Under the pieces are notes generated by a model. It had not been told where the DNA came from. It saw only the letters and a program-made list of their open reading frames with translations, and searched no databases. From NCBI GenBank assembly GCA_913775175.1, contig CAJYKU010000039.1, positions 62,001 through 126,000 on the forward strand: DNA of 64,000 bases, read 5' to 3'. This stretch comes from an uncultured Pantoea sp. Its GTDB lineage: Bacteria > Pseudomonadota > Gammaproteobacteria > Enterobacterales > Enterobacteriaceae. The translations under genes and the position numbers were made by a program. Positions 17,634 to 28,346 of this stretch are shown piece after piece; the stretch's first letter is position 1; each line of letters starts with the position of its first letter.

Positions 17634-18584
17634 TTATGACATATCGGCACGCTGAGGTTTGATACGCATCGCGCAAAACACGCCAATAAGCAGACAGAGA
17701 ATGCCACTCATTGTCAGCAGTGGTGGCCAGCTTTGACGATAAACAAAGGTCCAGAACAGTCCTGACAAAATTTCGAATACGATCAACGGGCCCATAATCA
17801 CCGTAGGCAGACGCTGGCTGGCTGCATTCCAGCAAAGCGCAGCCAGCCAGGAGCAGAGCAGACCAATAATCAGCATCAGAGAGATAAAGTAGCCGGGGCG
17901 CGGACCAAACGGCAGCACAAAGGCTGGCTGCTGCCAGTGCAGCTGCAGGCAGACCAGCAGATAGAACAACAGCGCCAGCGGCAGTGTCATTAATCCCTGC
18001 GCTGTGGCCCAGCTGGACGGTCTGTGCTGAGGATGCTGACGGAGCCAGCGAGCGTTGCGCAGCGGATACCAGGTCCAGCAGACCACGGCCATCATGGCCA
18101 GCAGCAATCCGCTCAGATAGCGCAACAGGTCAAACTCTCTCGTTACGCTGCTTAACTCAGCCAGATTGACGCAGCCCAACCCAATAGCGATAACCAGCAA
18201 TGCCGGCGCCAGCCTGCGCCACGGCAACTGCCCTTCCAGATGACCGTAACGCAGGTTGGCTGTTACTGTAATCACTACCGGCAGCGTGCCGATGATCATG
18301 GTTGAAACCGGCGCACCAGTGCGCTGGATTGCGCTGGCGAGGCAGGCGTAATAGAGCAGATTACCAATCAGCGACAGCTTCATCGCCTCTTTCCAGTCCT
18401 GAACCGCCAGCTGCTTAAGACGCCGCCGGCTCAGCCACGCCAGCGGCAGTACAATCAGGCCAAACGCCACGTAGCGTCCGGCCGATTGCAATGGGCCGGG
18501 ATAATCTGGCACCAGCTGGGGGCCAACAAAAATCAGTCCCCACATCAGGCCGGCAGCCAGAGCAAACAGAACGCCTGCAAACAT
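17634..18584 (-). CDS. EamA/DMT-family transporter
   Basis: A 316-residue inner-membrane protein with ten hydrophobic helices in two EamA repeats, of the drug/metabolite transporter superfamily, probably an exporter of a small metabolite. The N-terminus MFAGVLFALAAGLMWGLIFVGP and the repeat-boundary motif IMGPLIVFEILSGLFW are typical. An AraC-type regulator gene lies 80 bp upstream on the same strand, so the regulator probably controls it. The substrate cannot be predicted. Confidence 0.88.
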   Translation of the reverse strand: MFAGVLFALAAGLMWGLIFVGPQLVPDYPGPLQSAGRYVAFGLIVLPLAWLSRRRLKQLAVQDWKEAMKLSLIGNLLYYACLASAIQRTGAPVSTMIIGTLPVVITVTANLRYGHLEGQLPWRRLAPALLVIAIGLGCVNLAELSSVTREFDLLRYLSGLLLAMMAVVCWTWYPLRNARWLRQHPQHRPSSWATAQGLMTLPLALLFYLLVCLQLHWQQPAFVLPFGPRPGYFISLMLIIGLLCSWLAALCWNAASQRLPTVIMGPLIVFEILSGLFWTFVYRQSWPPLLTMSGILCLLIGVFCAMRIKPQRADMS

Positions 18585-18664
18585 AAATCGCTTCCTTTAT
18601 TACTGTTGCATATAGTGTGAACGGAATCGGGTAATAAAGGCTTGTAGCAAATTGCGATATCAGT

Positions 18665-19495
18665 TCAGCGTGCGCAATAAACCTGCTTCTGGAAGCGGCC
18701 AGGCGTGATGCCGTAGCGCTGAGCAAATGCGCGGGTCAGATGCGCCTGGTCAGTCAGCCCGACAGCGGCTGCAACCAGTGCCGCACTCTCACCTGCGGCG
18801 AGCCGCTGCTTGGCTTCGTAAAGCCGAAAGGCCATCAGCATCTGATGCGGCGTGACATGAAAATGTGTGCTGAAGCTGCGCAGAAAGTGCCAGGGTGAGA
18901 GCGAGACCAGGGCAGCAAGCTCCTCCAGTCTTATCGGTTCCGCCAGATTTTGTCGTATATAGCTTTTCACCAGATCAAAGCGATGCGCACCTTCAGATTT
19001 GCGTGCACCCGCCTGGCGTGCTATCGGGCGAAGATACTCAAGCAGCTGCATCAGTGTGCTCTGCCGCTCCAGGCTACTTTGTGCCTGCCACATCTGGCTC
19101 AGCAAAGCGGAAACAGGACGGGCAAGGCGTATATCGGTGCGCAACGCATCACCAAACCACCAGTGACGATCGCCAGTAAGTGATGCGATCTCTTCCGGAT
19201 CGATATAGATCATGCGGTAGCGCCAGCCCGCAGTGCAGGCCGATTCACCGGTATGCAGCTCATCGGGATTCATCATTACCAGCGAATGCTGCGGCGCGAC
19301 ATACTGCACGCCCCGATAGCGAAATCGCTGCGCGCCCGCCTCAATAGTACCTATGCCAAAGGCTTCATGGGTGTGAGGCGCAAATGCGTAGCGGGTAATA
19401 TGCGCCTGATAGAGCTCAATGCCCGGCAAACCAGCAAAATGGCAAAACTCCGCCCTGTCCTGCTCGCAGGGAAAGATTTCCGGAACCACATCCAC
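18665..19495 (-). CDS. AraC-family regulator with cupin sensor domain
   Basis: A 276-residue regulator with an N-terminal cupin-type ligand domain (YAFAPHTHEAFGIGTIEAGAQRFRYRG) and a C-terminal AraC DNA-binding domain with two helix-turn-helices (IRLEELAALVSLSPWHFLRSF and VAAAVGLTDQAHLTRAFAQRYGITP). It is followed by an EamA transporter on the same strand and is divergent from a cysteine hydrolase. Similar AraC regulators often control adjacent amino acid or metabolite exporters, so local control of both neighbours is a reasonable inference. Confidence 0.88.
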   Translation of the reverse strand: MDVVPEIFPCEQDRAEFCHFAGLPGIELYQAHITRYAFAPHTHEAFGIGTIEAGAQRFRYRGVQYVAPQHSLVMMNPDELHTGESACTAGWRYRMIYIDPEEIASLTGDRHWWFGDALRTDIRLARPVSALLSQMWQAQSSLERQSTLMQLLEYLRPIARQAGARKSEGAHRFDLVKSYIRQNLAEPIRLEELAALVSLSPWHFLRSFSTHFHVTPHQMLMAFRLYEAKQRLAAGESAALVAAAVGLTDQAHLTRAFAQRYGITPGRFQKQVYCAR

Positions 19496-19622
19496 ACCGC
19501 ACCTCCAGCTCAGATAATTAAATCAGCATGATATGATGCAGAAAAAAATGCAAAGCAGAATAGCGTTGCTCTGTGTTAACACTACCCGACACACCAGGAC
19601 AGAGACTTCCGGAGAGATCTTC

Positions 19623-20150
19623 ATGACGTTACGTACAGTTATGGTCATTGATATGCAGAATGGTGTGCTCGCCACTCCCCGTTTTGATCGCGCAGGTTGC
19701 TGCGCCCGGATTAATCAGCTGATTGCGGCTGCCGACCAGGTTATTTTTATCCGGCATAATGGTGCCGATCTGCCGCGCGCGAGTGAAAGCTGGCAGCTTG
19801 TTCCGGAGCTGACACAGCCTGCCGGTGCACTCTATATTGATAAAACAGCCTGTGATAGTTTCTGGCGTACAGAACTCGCCGCACAGCTGGCGCTGCTGGA
19901 AGTCACCCGTTTTGTGATTGCAGGTTGTGCCACTGACTACTGCGTTGATGTCACCATTAAAGCGGGTGCCACGCTGGGTTATCAGATCACAGTAGCAGCG
20001 GATGCACACACCACTTCCGATCGCACCTGGGTTTCCGCTGAACAGCAGATCAATCAATACAATGAAATCTGGGCTGATTTAATTGTACCGGATAATCCTG
20101 TCATGGTGCTGGCAACAGCAGATATTCTGCAGGCGTGGCGTGCGCACTGA
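19623..20150 (+). CDS. cysteine hydrolase (isochorismatase-like family)
   Basis: A 175-residue enzyme of the isochorismatase-like hydrolase family. The catalytic triad is readable: Asp in VMVIDMQNGV near residue 9, Lys in YIDKTACDSFW, and the nucleophilic Cys in FVIAGCATDYCVDVT. Members hydrolyse amides such as nicotinamide, N-carbamoyl compounds or isochorismate; the substrate here is unknown. The ATG at 19623 follows GGAGAGA and is preferred over in-frame starts from 19533. It is divergent from the AraC regulator. Confidence 0.88.
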   Translation: MTLRTVMVIDMQNGVLATPRFDRAGCCARINQLIAAADQVIFIRHNGADLPRASESWQLVPELTQPAGALYIDKTACDSFWRTELAAQLALLEVTRFVIAGCATDYCVDVTIKAGATLGYQITVAADAHTTSDRTWVSAEQQINQYNEIWADLIVPDNPVMVLATADILQAWRAH

Positions 20151-20330
20151 TCTTCTCTGGCAGCGGCTATCACTTACGTTTGTCTCCGCTAAAGGTTTCC
20201 TGTAACGGCCGGTTTGAGAAGAGAAACATTGCTGTCAGCGCCGCAGGCTATATCGCCGGAGAAGTCAGAGGCAGAACATCGATTGCAGGGTGATATTCGC
20301 AGAATGGGAATATGAGATTCAGCGGGCGAA

Positions 20331-20358
20331 AAAAAAGCCTCATGGTCGAGGCTTTTTT
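20331..20358. terminator. bidirectional terminator downstream of ssb
   Basis: AAAAAA-GCCTC-ATGGTC-GAGGC-TTTTTTT. The stem with T-tracts on both strands lies 20 bp past the ssb stop and can also stop transcripts arriving from the hydrolase gene. Confidence 0.92.
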
Positions 20359-20377
20359 TATCTGCGAACCGGAACAA

Positions 20378-20932
20378 TCAGAACGGGATATCGTCGTCAA
20401 AATCCATAGGGGGTTCATTATTAGCAGGCGCGCTCTGCTGCTGTGGACGCTGCTGCGCACCGCCACTGAACTGGTTACCGCCCTGTGGCTGAGACTGCGG
20501 CTGCTGTGGCTGGCCCCAGCCGTTGTTATTACCGCTGTTCTGACCACCCATTGCCGGGCCGCCCGCGTTTGCGCCACCCTGCTGACGGCCACCCAGCATC
20601 TGCATTGTGCCGCCAACGTTGACCACAACTTCGGTGGTATATTTTTCCTGGCCGCTCTGATCCTGCCATTTGCGGGTACGCAGCTGGCCTTCAATATAGA
20701 CCTGAGAACCTTTACGCAGATATTCGCCAGCAATTTCCGCCAGCTTGCCAAACAGCACTACACGGTGCCATTCAGTGCTCTCTTTGTTTTCACCGGTCTG
20801 CTTGTCACGCCAGCTTTCGGACGTGGCCAGCGTAAAGTTGGCTACAGCGCCACCGTTCGGCATGAAACGCACTTCCGGATCCTGACCCAGATTCCCGACA
20901 AGAATCACTTTGTTTACGCCACGACTGGCCAT
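20378..20932 (-). CDS. ssb: single-stranded DNA-binding protein SSB
   Basis: A 184-residue SSB that coats single-stranded DNA in replication, repair and recombination. The OB-fold occupies residues 1 to about 113 ([59 protein letters not shown]). A Gly/Gln-rich linker follows, and the protein ends in the acidic partner-binding tip MDFDDDIPF. It is divergent from uvrA, with a SOS box in the shared intergenic region, as in E. coli. Confidence 0.98.
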   Translation of the reverse strand: MASRGVNKVILVGNLGQDPEVRFMPNGGAVANFTLATSESWRDKQTGENKESTEWHRVVLFGKLAEIAGEYLRKGSQVYIEGQLRTRKWQDQSGQEKYTTEVVVNVGGTMQMLGGRQQGGANAGGPAMGGQNSGNNNGWGQPQQPQSQPQGGNQFSGGAQQRPQQQSAPANNEPPMDFDDDIPF

Positions 20933-21057
20933 GTTGCTCTCTCCCGATGAGTTAATGCTATAAGTCTAAACGACAAAGTTTATCACGTCCCGATCTATCA
21001 TTGATACTTTAGGACGTGCTTCCAGTTTTGCGCATCTATTGTACCAAATGATAAAAC

Positions 21058-21077
21058 TACTGGATATTTATTCAGTT
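21058..21077. promoter_or_regulatory. LexA (SOS) box between ssb and uvrA
   Basis: TA-CTG-GATATTTATT-CAG-TT matches the CTG-N10-CAG core of the LexA box, at the place where E. coli has the shared uvrA/ssb operator. It lies about 80 bp before the uvrA start. Confidence 0.88.
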
Positions 21078-21157
21078 TATTTTTTGTGCCATACTGATGC
21101 GTTTCTACCCGTTATGCTTTGCTGGCATCGCGGGTATAGTCAATCCGGGAAAGGTGA

Positions 21158-23986
21158 ATGGATAAGATCGAAGTCCGCGGTGCTCGCACCCACAATCTGA
21201 AAAATATTAACCTGATCATTCCGCGCGACAAATTGATCGTGGTCACCGGTCTGTCAGGTTCCGGGAAATCATCGCTGGCGTTTGATACGCTCTATGCTGA
21301 AGGCCAGCGCCGCTACGTCGAGTCGCTCTCTGCCTATGCGCGTCAGTTTCTCTCTTTGATGGAGAAGCCGGATGTTGATCACATAGAAGGTCTCTCCCCC
21401 GCCATTTCCATTGAGCAGAAATCTACCTCTCACAACCCACGTTCCACTGTTGGTACCATTACTGAGATCCACGACTATCTGCGTCTGCTGTTTGCCCGCG
21501 TAGGCGAGCCACGCTGTCCCGATCACGATGTGCCACTGGCGGCGCAGACCGTTAGTCAGATGGTGGATCAGGTGCTGGCGCAGGAGGAGGGACGCCGCCT
21601 GATGCTGCTGGCTCCGGTCGTGAAAGATCGCAAAGGTGAGCATACTAAAACGCTGGAGAATCTGGCGGCGCAGGGCTATATCCGCGCCCGTATTGATGGC
21701 GAGGTCTGCGATCTGTCCGATCCGCCTAAACTGGAGCTGCAAAAAAAGCACACCATTGAGGTCGTGATTGATCGTTTCCGCGTACGAGAGGATCTGGCCA
21801 CACGTCTGGCAGAATCATTTGAAACCACGCTGGAGTTAAGCGGCGGCACCGCGATTGTCGCCGATATGGACAATCCTGAGAATGAAGAGCTACTTTTCTC
21901 AGCTAACTTCGCCTGTCCGGTATGTGGTTACAGTATGCGCGAGCTTGAGCCGCGTCTGTTCTCGTTTAACAACCCGGCAGGTGCATGCCCGACCTGTGAC
22001 GGACTTGGCGTGCAGCAATATTTTGATGCCGATCGCGTAGTACAGAATCCTGAGCTCTCGCTGGCGGGTGGCGCGATTCGCGGCTGGGATCGCCGTAATT
22101 TCTACTATTTTCAGATGTTACGCTCGCTGGCTGAACATCTCGATTTTGATGTGGAAGCGCCCTTTAGCAGCCTGAGTGACAATGCCCGTCAGGTGATTCT
22201 GTATGGCTCAGGCAAAGAGAATATTGAGTTCAAATATATCAACGATCGCGGTGATACTTCGATACGGCGTCACCCGTTTGAGGGTGTATTGCACAATATG
22301 GAGCGCCGTTATAAAGAGACGGAGTCCAATGCGGTACGCGAAGAGCTGGCAAAATTTATCAGCAACCGCGCCTGCACCAGCTGTCACGGTACTCGCCTGC
22401 GGCGCGAGGCACGCCATGTGTTTGTAGAAAACACCAATCTGCCTACTATCTCAGAGATGAGTATTGGTCACGCAATGGCGTTTTTTGCAGAGCTTAAACT
22501 AAGTGGACAGCGGGCTAAAATCGCCGAAAAAGTATTGAAAGAGATTAGTGACCGCCTGAGTTTCCTGGTAAACGTCGGCCTGAATTATCTCTCAATGTCA
22601 CGTTCAGCAGAGACGCTCTCTGGAGGGGAAGCGCAGCGTATCCGTCTGGCCAGCCAGATTGGTGCCGGGCTGGTTGGCGTTATGTATGTGCTGGATGAGC
22701 CCTCTATCGGCCTGCATCAGCGCGATAATGAGCGTTTGCTCTCCACGCTGATCCATCTGCGCGATCTGGGTAACACCGTGATTGTCGTTGAGCATGATGA
22801 AGATGCTATTCGTGCCGCTGACCATATTATTGATATCGGCCCTGGCGCTGGCGTGCATGGCGGAGAGGTTGTGGCAGAAGGCGATGTGCAGGCGATTATG
22901 GCGCAGAAAGCTTCTCTGACCGGGCAGTATCTGAGTGGCAAGCGGGAGATTGCTGTACCGGCAGAGCGGGTCAAAGGCGATCCTGGCAAGGTGCTTAAGC
23001 TTAGCGGGGCGCGTGGCAACAACCTCAAGGATGTGACGCTGACACTGCCTGTGGGCCTGTTTACCTGTATCACTGGCGTCTCCGGTTCCGGCAAATCAAC
23101 GCTGATTAACGATACGCTGTTTCCGATCGCCCAGCATCAGCTTAATGGTGCCACCACTGGTGAGGCTGCGCCCTATCGCGAGATCGCTGGTATTGAGCAC
23201 TTTGATAAAGTGATCGATATCGATCAAAGTCCTATCGGGCGTACCCCGCGTTCTAACCCGGCGACCTATACCGGCATCTTTACGCCTGTGCGTGAGCTTT
23301 TTGCTGGCGTACCGGAAGCACGCTCGCGTGGCTATACTCCAGGCCGTTTCAGCTTTAACGTACGTGGCGGGCGCTGCGAGGCCTGTCAGGGCGATGGCGT
23401 AATCAAGGTTGAGATGCACTTTCTGCCCGATATCTATGTGCCCTGTGACCAGTGCAAAGGTAAACGCTATAACCGCGAAACGCTGGAGATTAAATACAAG
23501 GGCAAAAATATCCATGAAGTGCTGGAGATGACTATTGAAGAGGCGCGTGACTTCTTTGAAGCTGTGCCAGCGCTGGCGCGCAAGCTGCAGACACTCATTG
23601 ATGTCGGGCTCTCCTATATTCGTCTTGGTCAGTCTGCGACCACGCTCTCCGGCGGTGAGGCGCAGCGCGTGAAGCTGGCGCGTGAGCTGTCGAAACGCGG
23701 TACCGGTCAGACGCTCTATATTCTGGATGAACCAACCACCGGTCTGCACTTTGCTGATATTGCACAGCTGCTGGAGGTTTTGCATCAGTTGCGTAATCAG
23801 GGTAATACGATAGTCGTGATTGAGCATAATCTTGATGTTATCAAAACAGCTGACTGGATTGTCGATCTTGGCCCGGAGGGTGGCAGCGGTGGCGGTGAGA
23901 TTTTAGTGGCGGGTACGCCGGAAACCGTTGCTGAATGCGAAAAATCCCACACTGCACGCTTCCTGAAGCCGCTGCTGAAAAAGTAG
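21158..23986 (+). CDS. uvrA: UvrA excinuclease ABC subunit A
   Basis: A 942-residue damage-recognition ATPase of nucleotide excision repair, which loads UvrB on lesions as an A2B complex. It carries two ABC modules: Walker [10 protein letters not shown] near residue 31 and GVSGSGKST near 640, with two LSGGEAQR signatures. The zinc modules [19 protein letters not shown]...CPTCDG and CEACQGDG...[10 protein letters not shown] are intact. The length fits the family (940 in E. coli). The upstream SOS box predicts DNA-damage induction. Confidence 0.98.
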   Translation: MDKIEVRGARTHNLKNINLIIPRDKLIVVTGLSGSGKSSLAFDTLYAEGQRRYVESLSAYARQFLSLMEKPDVDHIEGLSPAISIEQKSTSHNPRSTVGTITEIHDYLRLLFARVGEPRCPDHDVPLAAQTVSQMVDQVLAQEEGRRLMLLAPVVKDRKGEHTKTLENLAAQGYIRARIDGEVCDLSDPPKLELQKKHTIEVVIDRFRVREDLATRLAESFETTLELSGGTAIVADMDNPENEELLFSANFACPVCGYSMRELEPRLFSFNNPAGACPTCDGLGVQQYFDADRVVQNPELSLAGGAIRGWDRRNFYYFQMLRSLAEHLDFDVEAPFSSLSDNARQVILYGSGKENIEFKYINDRGDTSIRRHPFEGVLHNMERRYKETESNAVREELAKFISNRACTSCHGTRLRREARHVFVENTNLPTISEMSIGHAMAFFAELKLSGQRAKIAEKVLKEISDRLSFLVNVGLNYLSMSRSAETLSGGEAQRIRLASQIGAGLVGVMYVLDEPSIGLHQRDNERLLSTLIHLRDLGNTVIVVEHDEDAIRAADHIIDIGPGAGVHGGEVVAEGDVQAIMAQKASLTGQYLSGKREIAVPAERVKGDPGKVLKLSGARGNNLKDVTLTLPVGLFTCITGVSGSGKSTLINDTLFPIAQHQLNGATTGEAAPYREIAGIEHFDKVIDIDQSPIGRTPRSNPATYTGIFTPVRELFAGVPEARSRGYTPGRFSFNVRGGRCEACQGDGVIKVEMHFLPDIYVPCDQCKGKRYNRETLEIKYKGKNIHEVLEMTIEEARDFFEAVPALARKLQTLIDVGLSYIRLGQSATTLSGGEAQRVKLARELSKRGTGQTLYILDEPTTGLHFADIAQLLEVLHQLRNQGNTIVVIEHNLDVIKTADWIVDLGPEGGSGGGEILVAGTPETVAECEKSHTARFLKPLLKK

Positions 23987-24015
23987 TGCCCTGTTATATT
24001 CTCTGTATCTCCTCA

Positions 24016-24037
24016 GCCGCCCTCCGGGGCGGCTTTT
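24016..24037 (+). terminator. rho-independent terminator of uvrA
   Basis: GCCGCCC-TCCG-GGGCGGC followed by TTTT lies 29 bp after the uvrA stop. Confidence 0.9.
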
Positions 24038-24234
24038 GTAGTGCTCCCGCTGCCTGATTGCACAGCGAAATGCAGAAACAGGCAAGAATCAGACAACTTC
24101 AGGCATGGCTGCTTTCTGACTGACTGACTATTCTTATAGCGTCCGATTTTTGGCGCTGCCTTAGCGTCCCGGCCTTTCGCCCGCCGAAAGGCATTTTGCA
24201 AAAAATACTCACGACACATCCAACTGGAGACACC

Positions 24235-25299
24235 ATGAATATTACGCATGCCTATGCCGCACAGGACGCAAAATCAAAACTCGCTCCGTTTGACTATAAG
24301 CCGCGTGAATTACGCGACCACGATGTAGAGATTGAAGTGCTCTATTGCGGTGTCTGCCACTCCGATCTGCATCAGGCACGCAATGAGTGGAACAATACAA
24401 TTTTTCCGGTAGTGCCGGGTCATGAAATTGTGGGTCGCGTTACTGCTACAGGTGCGCACAGCCAGAAATATAAGCCGGGCGATCTGGTTGGCGTCGGCTG
24501 TATGGTTGACTCCTGCCGCAGCTGCCCAAGCTGTCAGGAAGGACTGGAACAGTATTGTGAAGAGGGCCTGGTCGGCACTTACAACGGCAAGGATCGCCTG
24601 ACCGGCGCAATCACCTATGGCGGCTACTCCACCAGCGTTGTAGTAAATGAAGACTTTGTGCTGCGCGTACCCGAAAATCTCGATTTAGCAGGCGTTGCAC
24701 CGCTGCTGTGTGCCGGTATTACCACTTACTCTCCGCTGCGGCACTGGAATGTTGGCCCGGGTAAAAAAGTGGGCATCGTTGGTCTGGGCGGACTGGGTCA
24801 TATGGGGGTGAAAATTGCCCATGCGATGGGCGCTAAAGTGGTGCTGTTTACCACTTCACCATCAAAAATCAGTGATGGCAAACGTCTGGGTGCAGATGAG
24901 GTGGTAATCTCTAAAGATGCTGACCAGATGGCAGCGCACGCCAACAGCTTTGATTTTATTCTGAATACTGTGGCCGCTCAGCACGATATCACCCCTTTTA
25001 TCAATCTGCTGAAACGCGATGGCAATATGACGCTGGTCGGCGTACCTGAGCACGATCACCCTGCTCCGCAGGTTGCCAGCCTGATCTTTAAACGTCGCAG
25101 CGTATCCGGCTCTCTGATTGGCGGCATCGCTGAAACTCAGGAGATGCTGGACTTCTGTGGCGAGCACGGCATTACGTCTGACATTGAACTGATTGCGATG
25201 AATCAGATCAATGAAGCGTATGAGCGTATGCTGAAAAGCGATGTAAAATATCGCTTTGTCATCGATATCAACACACTGCGTGACGAGTCAGCTGCGTAA
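24235..25299 (+). CDS. zinc-dependent NAD(P) alcohol dehydrogenase (YahK/Ahr type)
   Basis: A 354-residue MDR-superfamily enzyme of the cinnamyl-alcohol-dehydrogenase class, which reduces aldehydes with NADPH. Catalytic zinc ligands are in CGVCHSDLHQARN (Cys near residue 38) and GHEIVG. The structural zinc uses the four cysteines of GCMVDSCRSCPSCQEGLEQYC. The Rossmann motif GLGGLGHMG follows near residue 188. The ATG at 24235 follows GGAGA. The gene sits between uvrA and yjbR, where E. coli has no such gene. The physiological substrate is unknown; a broad-range aldehyde reductase is likely. Confidence 0.93.
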   Translation: MNITHAYAAQDAKSKLAPFDYKPRELRDHDVEIEVLYCGVCHSDLHQARNEWNNTIFPVVPGHEIVGRVTATGAHSQKYKPGDLVGVGCMVDSCRSCPSCQEGLEQYCEEGLVGTYNGKDRLTGAITYGGYSTSVVVNEDFVLRVPENLDLAGVAPLLCAGITTYSPLRHWNVGPGKKVGIVGLGGLGHMGVKIAHAMGAKVVLFTTSPSKISDGKRLGADEVVISKDADQMAAHANSFDFILNTVAAQHDITPFINLLKRDGNMTLVGVPEHDHPAPQVASLIFKRRSVSGSLIGGIAETQEMLDFCGEHGITSDIELIAMNQINEAYERMLKSDVKYRFVIDINTLRDESAA

Positions 25300-25303
25300 C
25301 GCG

Positions 25304-25654
25304 CTACTCACTATGCTGGCTGGTGCCCGCTGCATGCGTGGCGTCAGCCTGCTGCATGGCGGCATCCAGCAGATAGTAGATCTGTGAATCCTTCAGCGAT
25401 CCATCCAGCCACAGGGTGCTCCAGCAGGACTTATGCAGATGTTCGCTGGGAAAGATGTCGCTGTGCTCTTCACGTAACAGCTCAGCCAGTGCCGGAGAGG
25501 TTTTGAGTGTCAGCACCGGTCGTCCCTCTTTTTCATGAACCATGGCACAGAGCACACCGTGGCGTTTAATTTGCGTCGCCTCCCACTCCTCTTTAAATGT
25601 CTGTTCTGTTGCACTTTTACTCATGCAGTAGGTCAGCAGGTCAGAAATCGTCAT
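25304..25654 (-). CDS. yjbR: YjbR, MmcQ/YjbR-family protein
   Basis: A 116-residue protein of the MmcQ/YjbR family, a CyaY-like fold with DNA-binding character. Family features are the N-terminal MTISDLLTYCMSKSATEQTF, the strand LTLKTSPALAELLREEHSDIFPS, and the conserved SCWSTLWLDGSLKDSQIYYLLDAA. It lies 3 nt downstream of yjbQ, so the two are probably co-transcribed, as their linkage in E. coli suggests. Its biological role is not established. Confidence 0.92.
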   Translation of the reverse strand: MTISDLLTYCMSKSATEQTFKEEWEATQIKRHGVLCAMVHEKEGRPVLTLKTSPALAELLREEHSDIFPSEHLHKSCWSTLWLDGSLKDSQIYYLLDAAMQQADATHAAGTSQHSE

Positions 25655-25657
25655 TGG

Positions 25658-26074
25658 TTATTCCCCTTGTAAGGTCGCGACCAGGCGCCGTGCGCCGCCG
25701 TGCAGGCGATGTTCGCCCAGCCAGATCCCCTGCCAGGTGCCCAGTACCAGCGATCCCTGGCTTACCGGCAGCAGCAGTGAAACCCCGAGCAGTGATGATT
25801 TAATATGGGCAGGCATATCATCTGCGCCTTCATAATCGTGCTGATAAGCCGCATTTTCTGGGACAGTGCGCAAAAAATGTTGCTCCATATCGCTACGCAC
25901 GGTGGGATCGCAGTTTTCATTGAGCGTCAGCGACGCTGAGGTGTGCTGCAGCAGCAAATGCAGCTGACCAATACGGATATCTGACAGGCCATCCAGCCGC
26001 TCAACAATTTCGTCAGTAACCAGATGAAAACCACGCATTTTTGCGCTGAGCGTAATCGTTTGTTGCCGCCACAT
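25658..26074 (-). CDS. yjbQ: YjbQ, UPF0047-family enzyme
   Basis: A 138-residue member of the UPF0047/YjbQ family; E. coli YjbQ has weak thiamine phosphate synthase activity. Conserved blocks are [56 protein letters not shown], and the C-terminal [12 protein letters not shown], which supplies metal or active-site residues. The start at 26074 aligns with the E. coli start (MW); an upstream in-frame ATG at 26167 adds an unconserved leader. It forms a unit with yjbR. Confidence 0.92.
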   Translation of the reverse strand: MWRQQTITLSAKMRGFHLVTDEIVERLDGLSDIRIGQLHLLLQHTSASLTLNENCDPTVRSDMEQHFLRTVPENAAYQHDYEGADDMPAHIKSSLLGVSLLLPVSQGSLVLGTWQGIWLGEHRLHGGARRLVATLQGE

Positions 26075-26289
26075 AGAGAAAGTCCCGGAGAAAATACACT
26101 CCTTAAGTGTGCAGCATGTTGGGGAAAGGTAAACCCTGTCGCGGGAAAAAGCAGCTATATCCTGCATTATCGCACTGCCAGGCAGACAGCAGAGAGGTTT
26201 CCGGCATCGTTACTCAGCCAGATAGTGTCGCGGATGCTGATGAGCATGCCGGCCATTCGCTATGGCCTGCGGCAGATAACGCAGCCAGC

Positions 26290-26324
26290 AATCAGCCACG
26301 CGCATTCAGTCGCGGTGGCTGATT
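26290..26324. terminator. hairpin downstream of tyrB
   Basis: AATCAGCCAC and GTGGCTGATT form a 10-bp stem that continues through GCG/CGC. There is no T-tract, so termination strength is uncertain. Confidence 0.45.
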
Positions 26325-26339
26325 ACTGTGCATATCTGC

Positions 26340-27533
26340 TTACATTACGGCAGCAAAGGCTTCTGCAACACGCCGGACGTTATTACTGTTCAGACCGGCT
26401 ACGCACATACGGCCGCTGGCAATCAGATAGATACCGAACTCATCGCGCAGACGATCAACCTGCTGCGCACTCAGGCCGGTGTAGCTGAACATGCCACGCT
26501 GTTTTAGCAGATAGTCAACATTTTTGCCCGGCAGAATCGCGCGCAGTTCACTGACCAGCGCCTGACGCATTTCAGCAATACGCAGACGCATCGCCTCAAC
26601 CTCATCCAGCCACATCTGCAGCAGTGCCTGATCGTTCAGTACACAAGCTACAACCTGAGCACCAAAGTTTGGCGGGCTGGAGTAGTTACGGCGGACAGTG
26701 GCTTTTAACTGACCCAATACCCGCCCCGCCTCTTCTGCGCTGTCACATACCACAGAAAGACCGCCAACGCGTTCGCCATAGAGCGAAAAAATCTTCGAAA
26801 ATGAGTTGCTGACCAGTACAGGTAAACCGGCAGCAGCCATGGTGCGAATGGCATAGGCATCCTCTTCCATCCCACTACCAAAGCCCTGATAGGCGATATC
26901 CAGGAACGGAATCAGCTCCTGCTCTTTCACTACGCGGGTGGTTTCATCCCACTGAGCTTCGGTGAGATCGGCACCGGTCGGGTTATGGCAGCAGGGATGC
27001 AGCAGCACAATGGCGTGTCTGGGTAGCGACTTCAGACAGGCGATAAACGCATCAAACTTCACGCCCTGAGTTGTGGCGTCGTACCATGGATAGCTATTAA
27101 CCTCAAACCCTGCGCCGTTAAAGATCGCCACATGGTTTTCCCAGGTTGGATCGCTGACCCAGACGGCGGAGTCTGGAAAATAGCGCTGCAGAAAATCGGC
27201 ACCGACTTTCAGCGCACCGGAGCCGCCCAGTGTCTGAATCGCAGCGATGCGTCCCGCCTGCAGTGCCGGATGGTTCTCACCAAACAGTAGCGGTGCAATC
27301 GCATTACGATAAGGACCTAATCCTTCCATTGGCAGATAGAGTGAAGCGTGTTGTGGCTGTGCCTGCAAACGCTCTTCTGCCGCAGCAACGGCCTTTAGCT
27401 GGGGAACAATGCCCGCCTCGTTGTAAAACAGCCCGATGCTGAGATTCACTTTATTATCGCGCGGATCTTGTTTGTAGGTTTCCATCAGCGACAGAATTGG
27501 ATCGCCAGCGTAGGCATCAACGTTTTGAAACAC
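26340..27533 (-). CDS. tyrB: TyrB aromatic amino acid aminotransferase
   Basis: A 397-residue PLP enzyme of the class I aminotransferases that makes tyrosine, phenylalanine and leucine from their keto acids. The PLP-lysine lies in [43 protein letters not shown] and [10 protein letters not shown] are all present. I chose the GTG at 27533: it aligns with the E. coli start (MFQ), gives the same 397-residue length, and has GGAG upstream. The in-frame ATG at 27548 has no ribosome binding site. It lies 51 bp after a YitT-like gene; alr, its E. coli neighbour, is absent. Confidence 0.95.
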   Translation of the reverse strand: MFQNVDAYAGDPILSLMETYKQDPRDNKVNLSIGLFYNEAGIVPQLKAVAAAEERLQAQPQHASLYLPMEGLGPYRNAIAPLLFGENHPALQAGRIAAIQTLGGSGALKVGADFLQRYFPDSAVWVSDPTWENHVAIFNGAGFEVNSYPWYDATTQGVKFDAFIACLKSLPRHAIVLLHPCCHNPTGADLTEAQWDETTRVVKEQELIPFLDIAYQGFGSGMEEDAYAIRTMAAAGLPVLVSNSFSKIFSLYGERVGGLSVVCDSAEEAGRVLGQLKATVRRNYSSPPNFGAQVVACVLNDQALLQMWLDEVEAMRLRIAEMRQALVSELRAILPGKNVDYLLKQRGMFSYTGLSAQQVDRLRDEFGIYLIASGRMCVAGLNSNNVRRVAEAFAAVM

Positions 27534-27584
27534 GGTGCAGATCTCCATAAATAGGCATTAATAATGCGGGGGGTGATAAGGTTC

Positions 27585-28199
27585 TCAAACCTGATAACGA
27601 CCGGGACGATGATTCAGCGCAATGATAAGGTTCACTATTATCGCTCCCGCAATGGAAGCCAGCAGTAGCGGCAGCGTAACGACAAACAGCGATGCCAGCA
27701 CCACAGCGGTATCCACTGCCATTTGCAGTTTTCCCGCCCGTAGTCCGATTCTCTCCTGGAGCCAGAGCGCCAGAATATTTACGCCGCCGAGACTGGCTTT
27801 ATGACGAAACAACACTATAAACCCGATCCCCATGGTCACGTTACCGAACAGTGTCGCATAAAACGGGTTTAATGTTGAAAAATGCACAAACAGCGGATGT
27901 AGCTGGGTAAACAGTGATACCAGCGCCACCGCGCAAAAGGTCTTCACGGTAAACACCCATCCCATCTGGCGTATCGCCAGCCAGTAGAATGGCAGATTGA
28001 TCAGAAAGAAGGCGGTACCGAATGAAAGCGGCGTGAGATAACTCATCAGAAATGCGATGCCGGCTGTGCCGCCGGTTAATGCGCCCGCCTGCTTTAGCAT
28101 GACCACGCCAAATGAGACCATCAGGGTGCCCAGCACAATAGCCAGCGCATCTTCAATACGGGAGTGAGGAGCAGGCGCAGCCTGAACAACGTTGTCCAT
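27585..28199 (-). CDS. YitT-family membrane protein
   Basis: A 204-residue inner-membrane protein of the YitT/YczE (DUF161-like) type. Five or six hydrophobic helices are visible, with the family segments GVVMLKQAGALTGGTAGIAFLMSYLTPLSFGTAFFLINLPFYWLA and FRHKASLGGVNILALWLQ. The function of the family is unknown; transport is inferred. The start at 28199 avoids a leader of unconserved sequence. An Lrp/AsnC-type regulator lies 219 bp upstream on the same strand, and tyrB 51 bp downstream. Confidence 0.82.
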   Translation of the reverse strand: MDNVVQAAPAPHSRIEDALAIVLGTLMVSFGVVMLKQAGALTGGTAGIAFLMSYLTPLSFGTAFFLINLPFYWLAIRQMGWVFTVKTFCAVALVSLFTQLHPLFVHFSTLNPFYATLFGNVTMGIGFIVLFRHKASLGGVNILALWLQERIGLRAGKLQMAVDTAVVLASLFVVTLPLLLASIAGAIIVNLIIALNHRPGRYQV

Positions 28200-28346
28200 G
28201 GGAAATTCTCTGTGCAAATAGGAGCGCCAGAGTTGCAAAAAACAGACCAGGTTAATGCCGCAGGTTGGCGGCCAGTGGCTATCGTCTTGATTTGCCAGAA
28301 AATAAGCCAGGCTGACATTGTGCACGCCCTGCCAGATAAACCGTTA

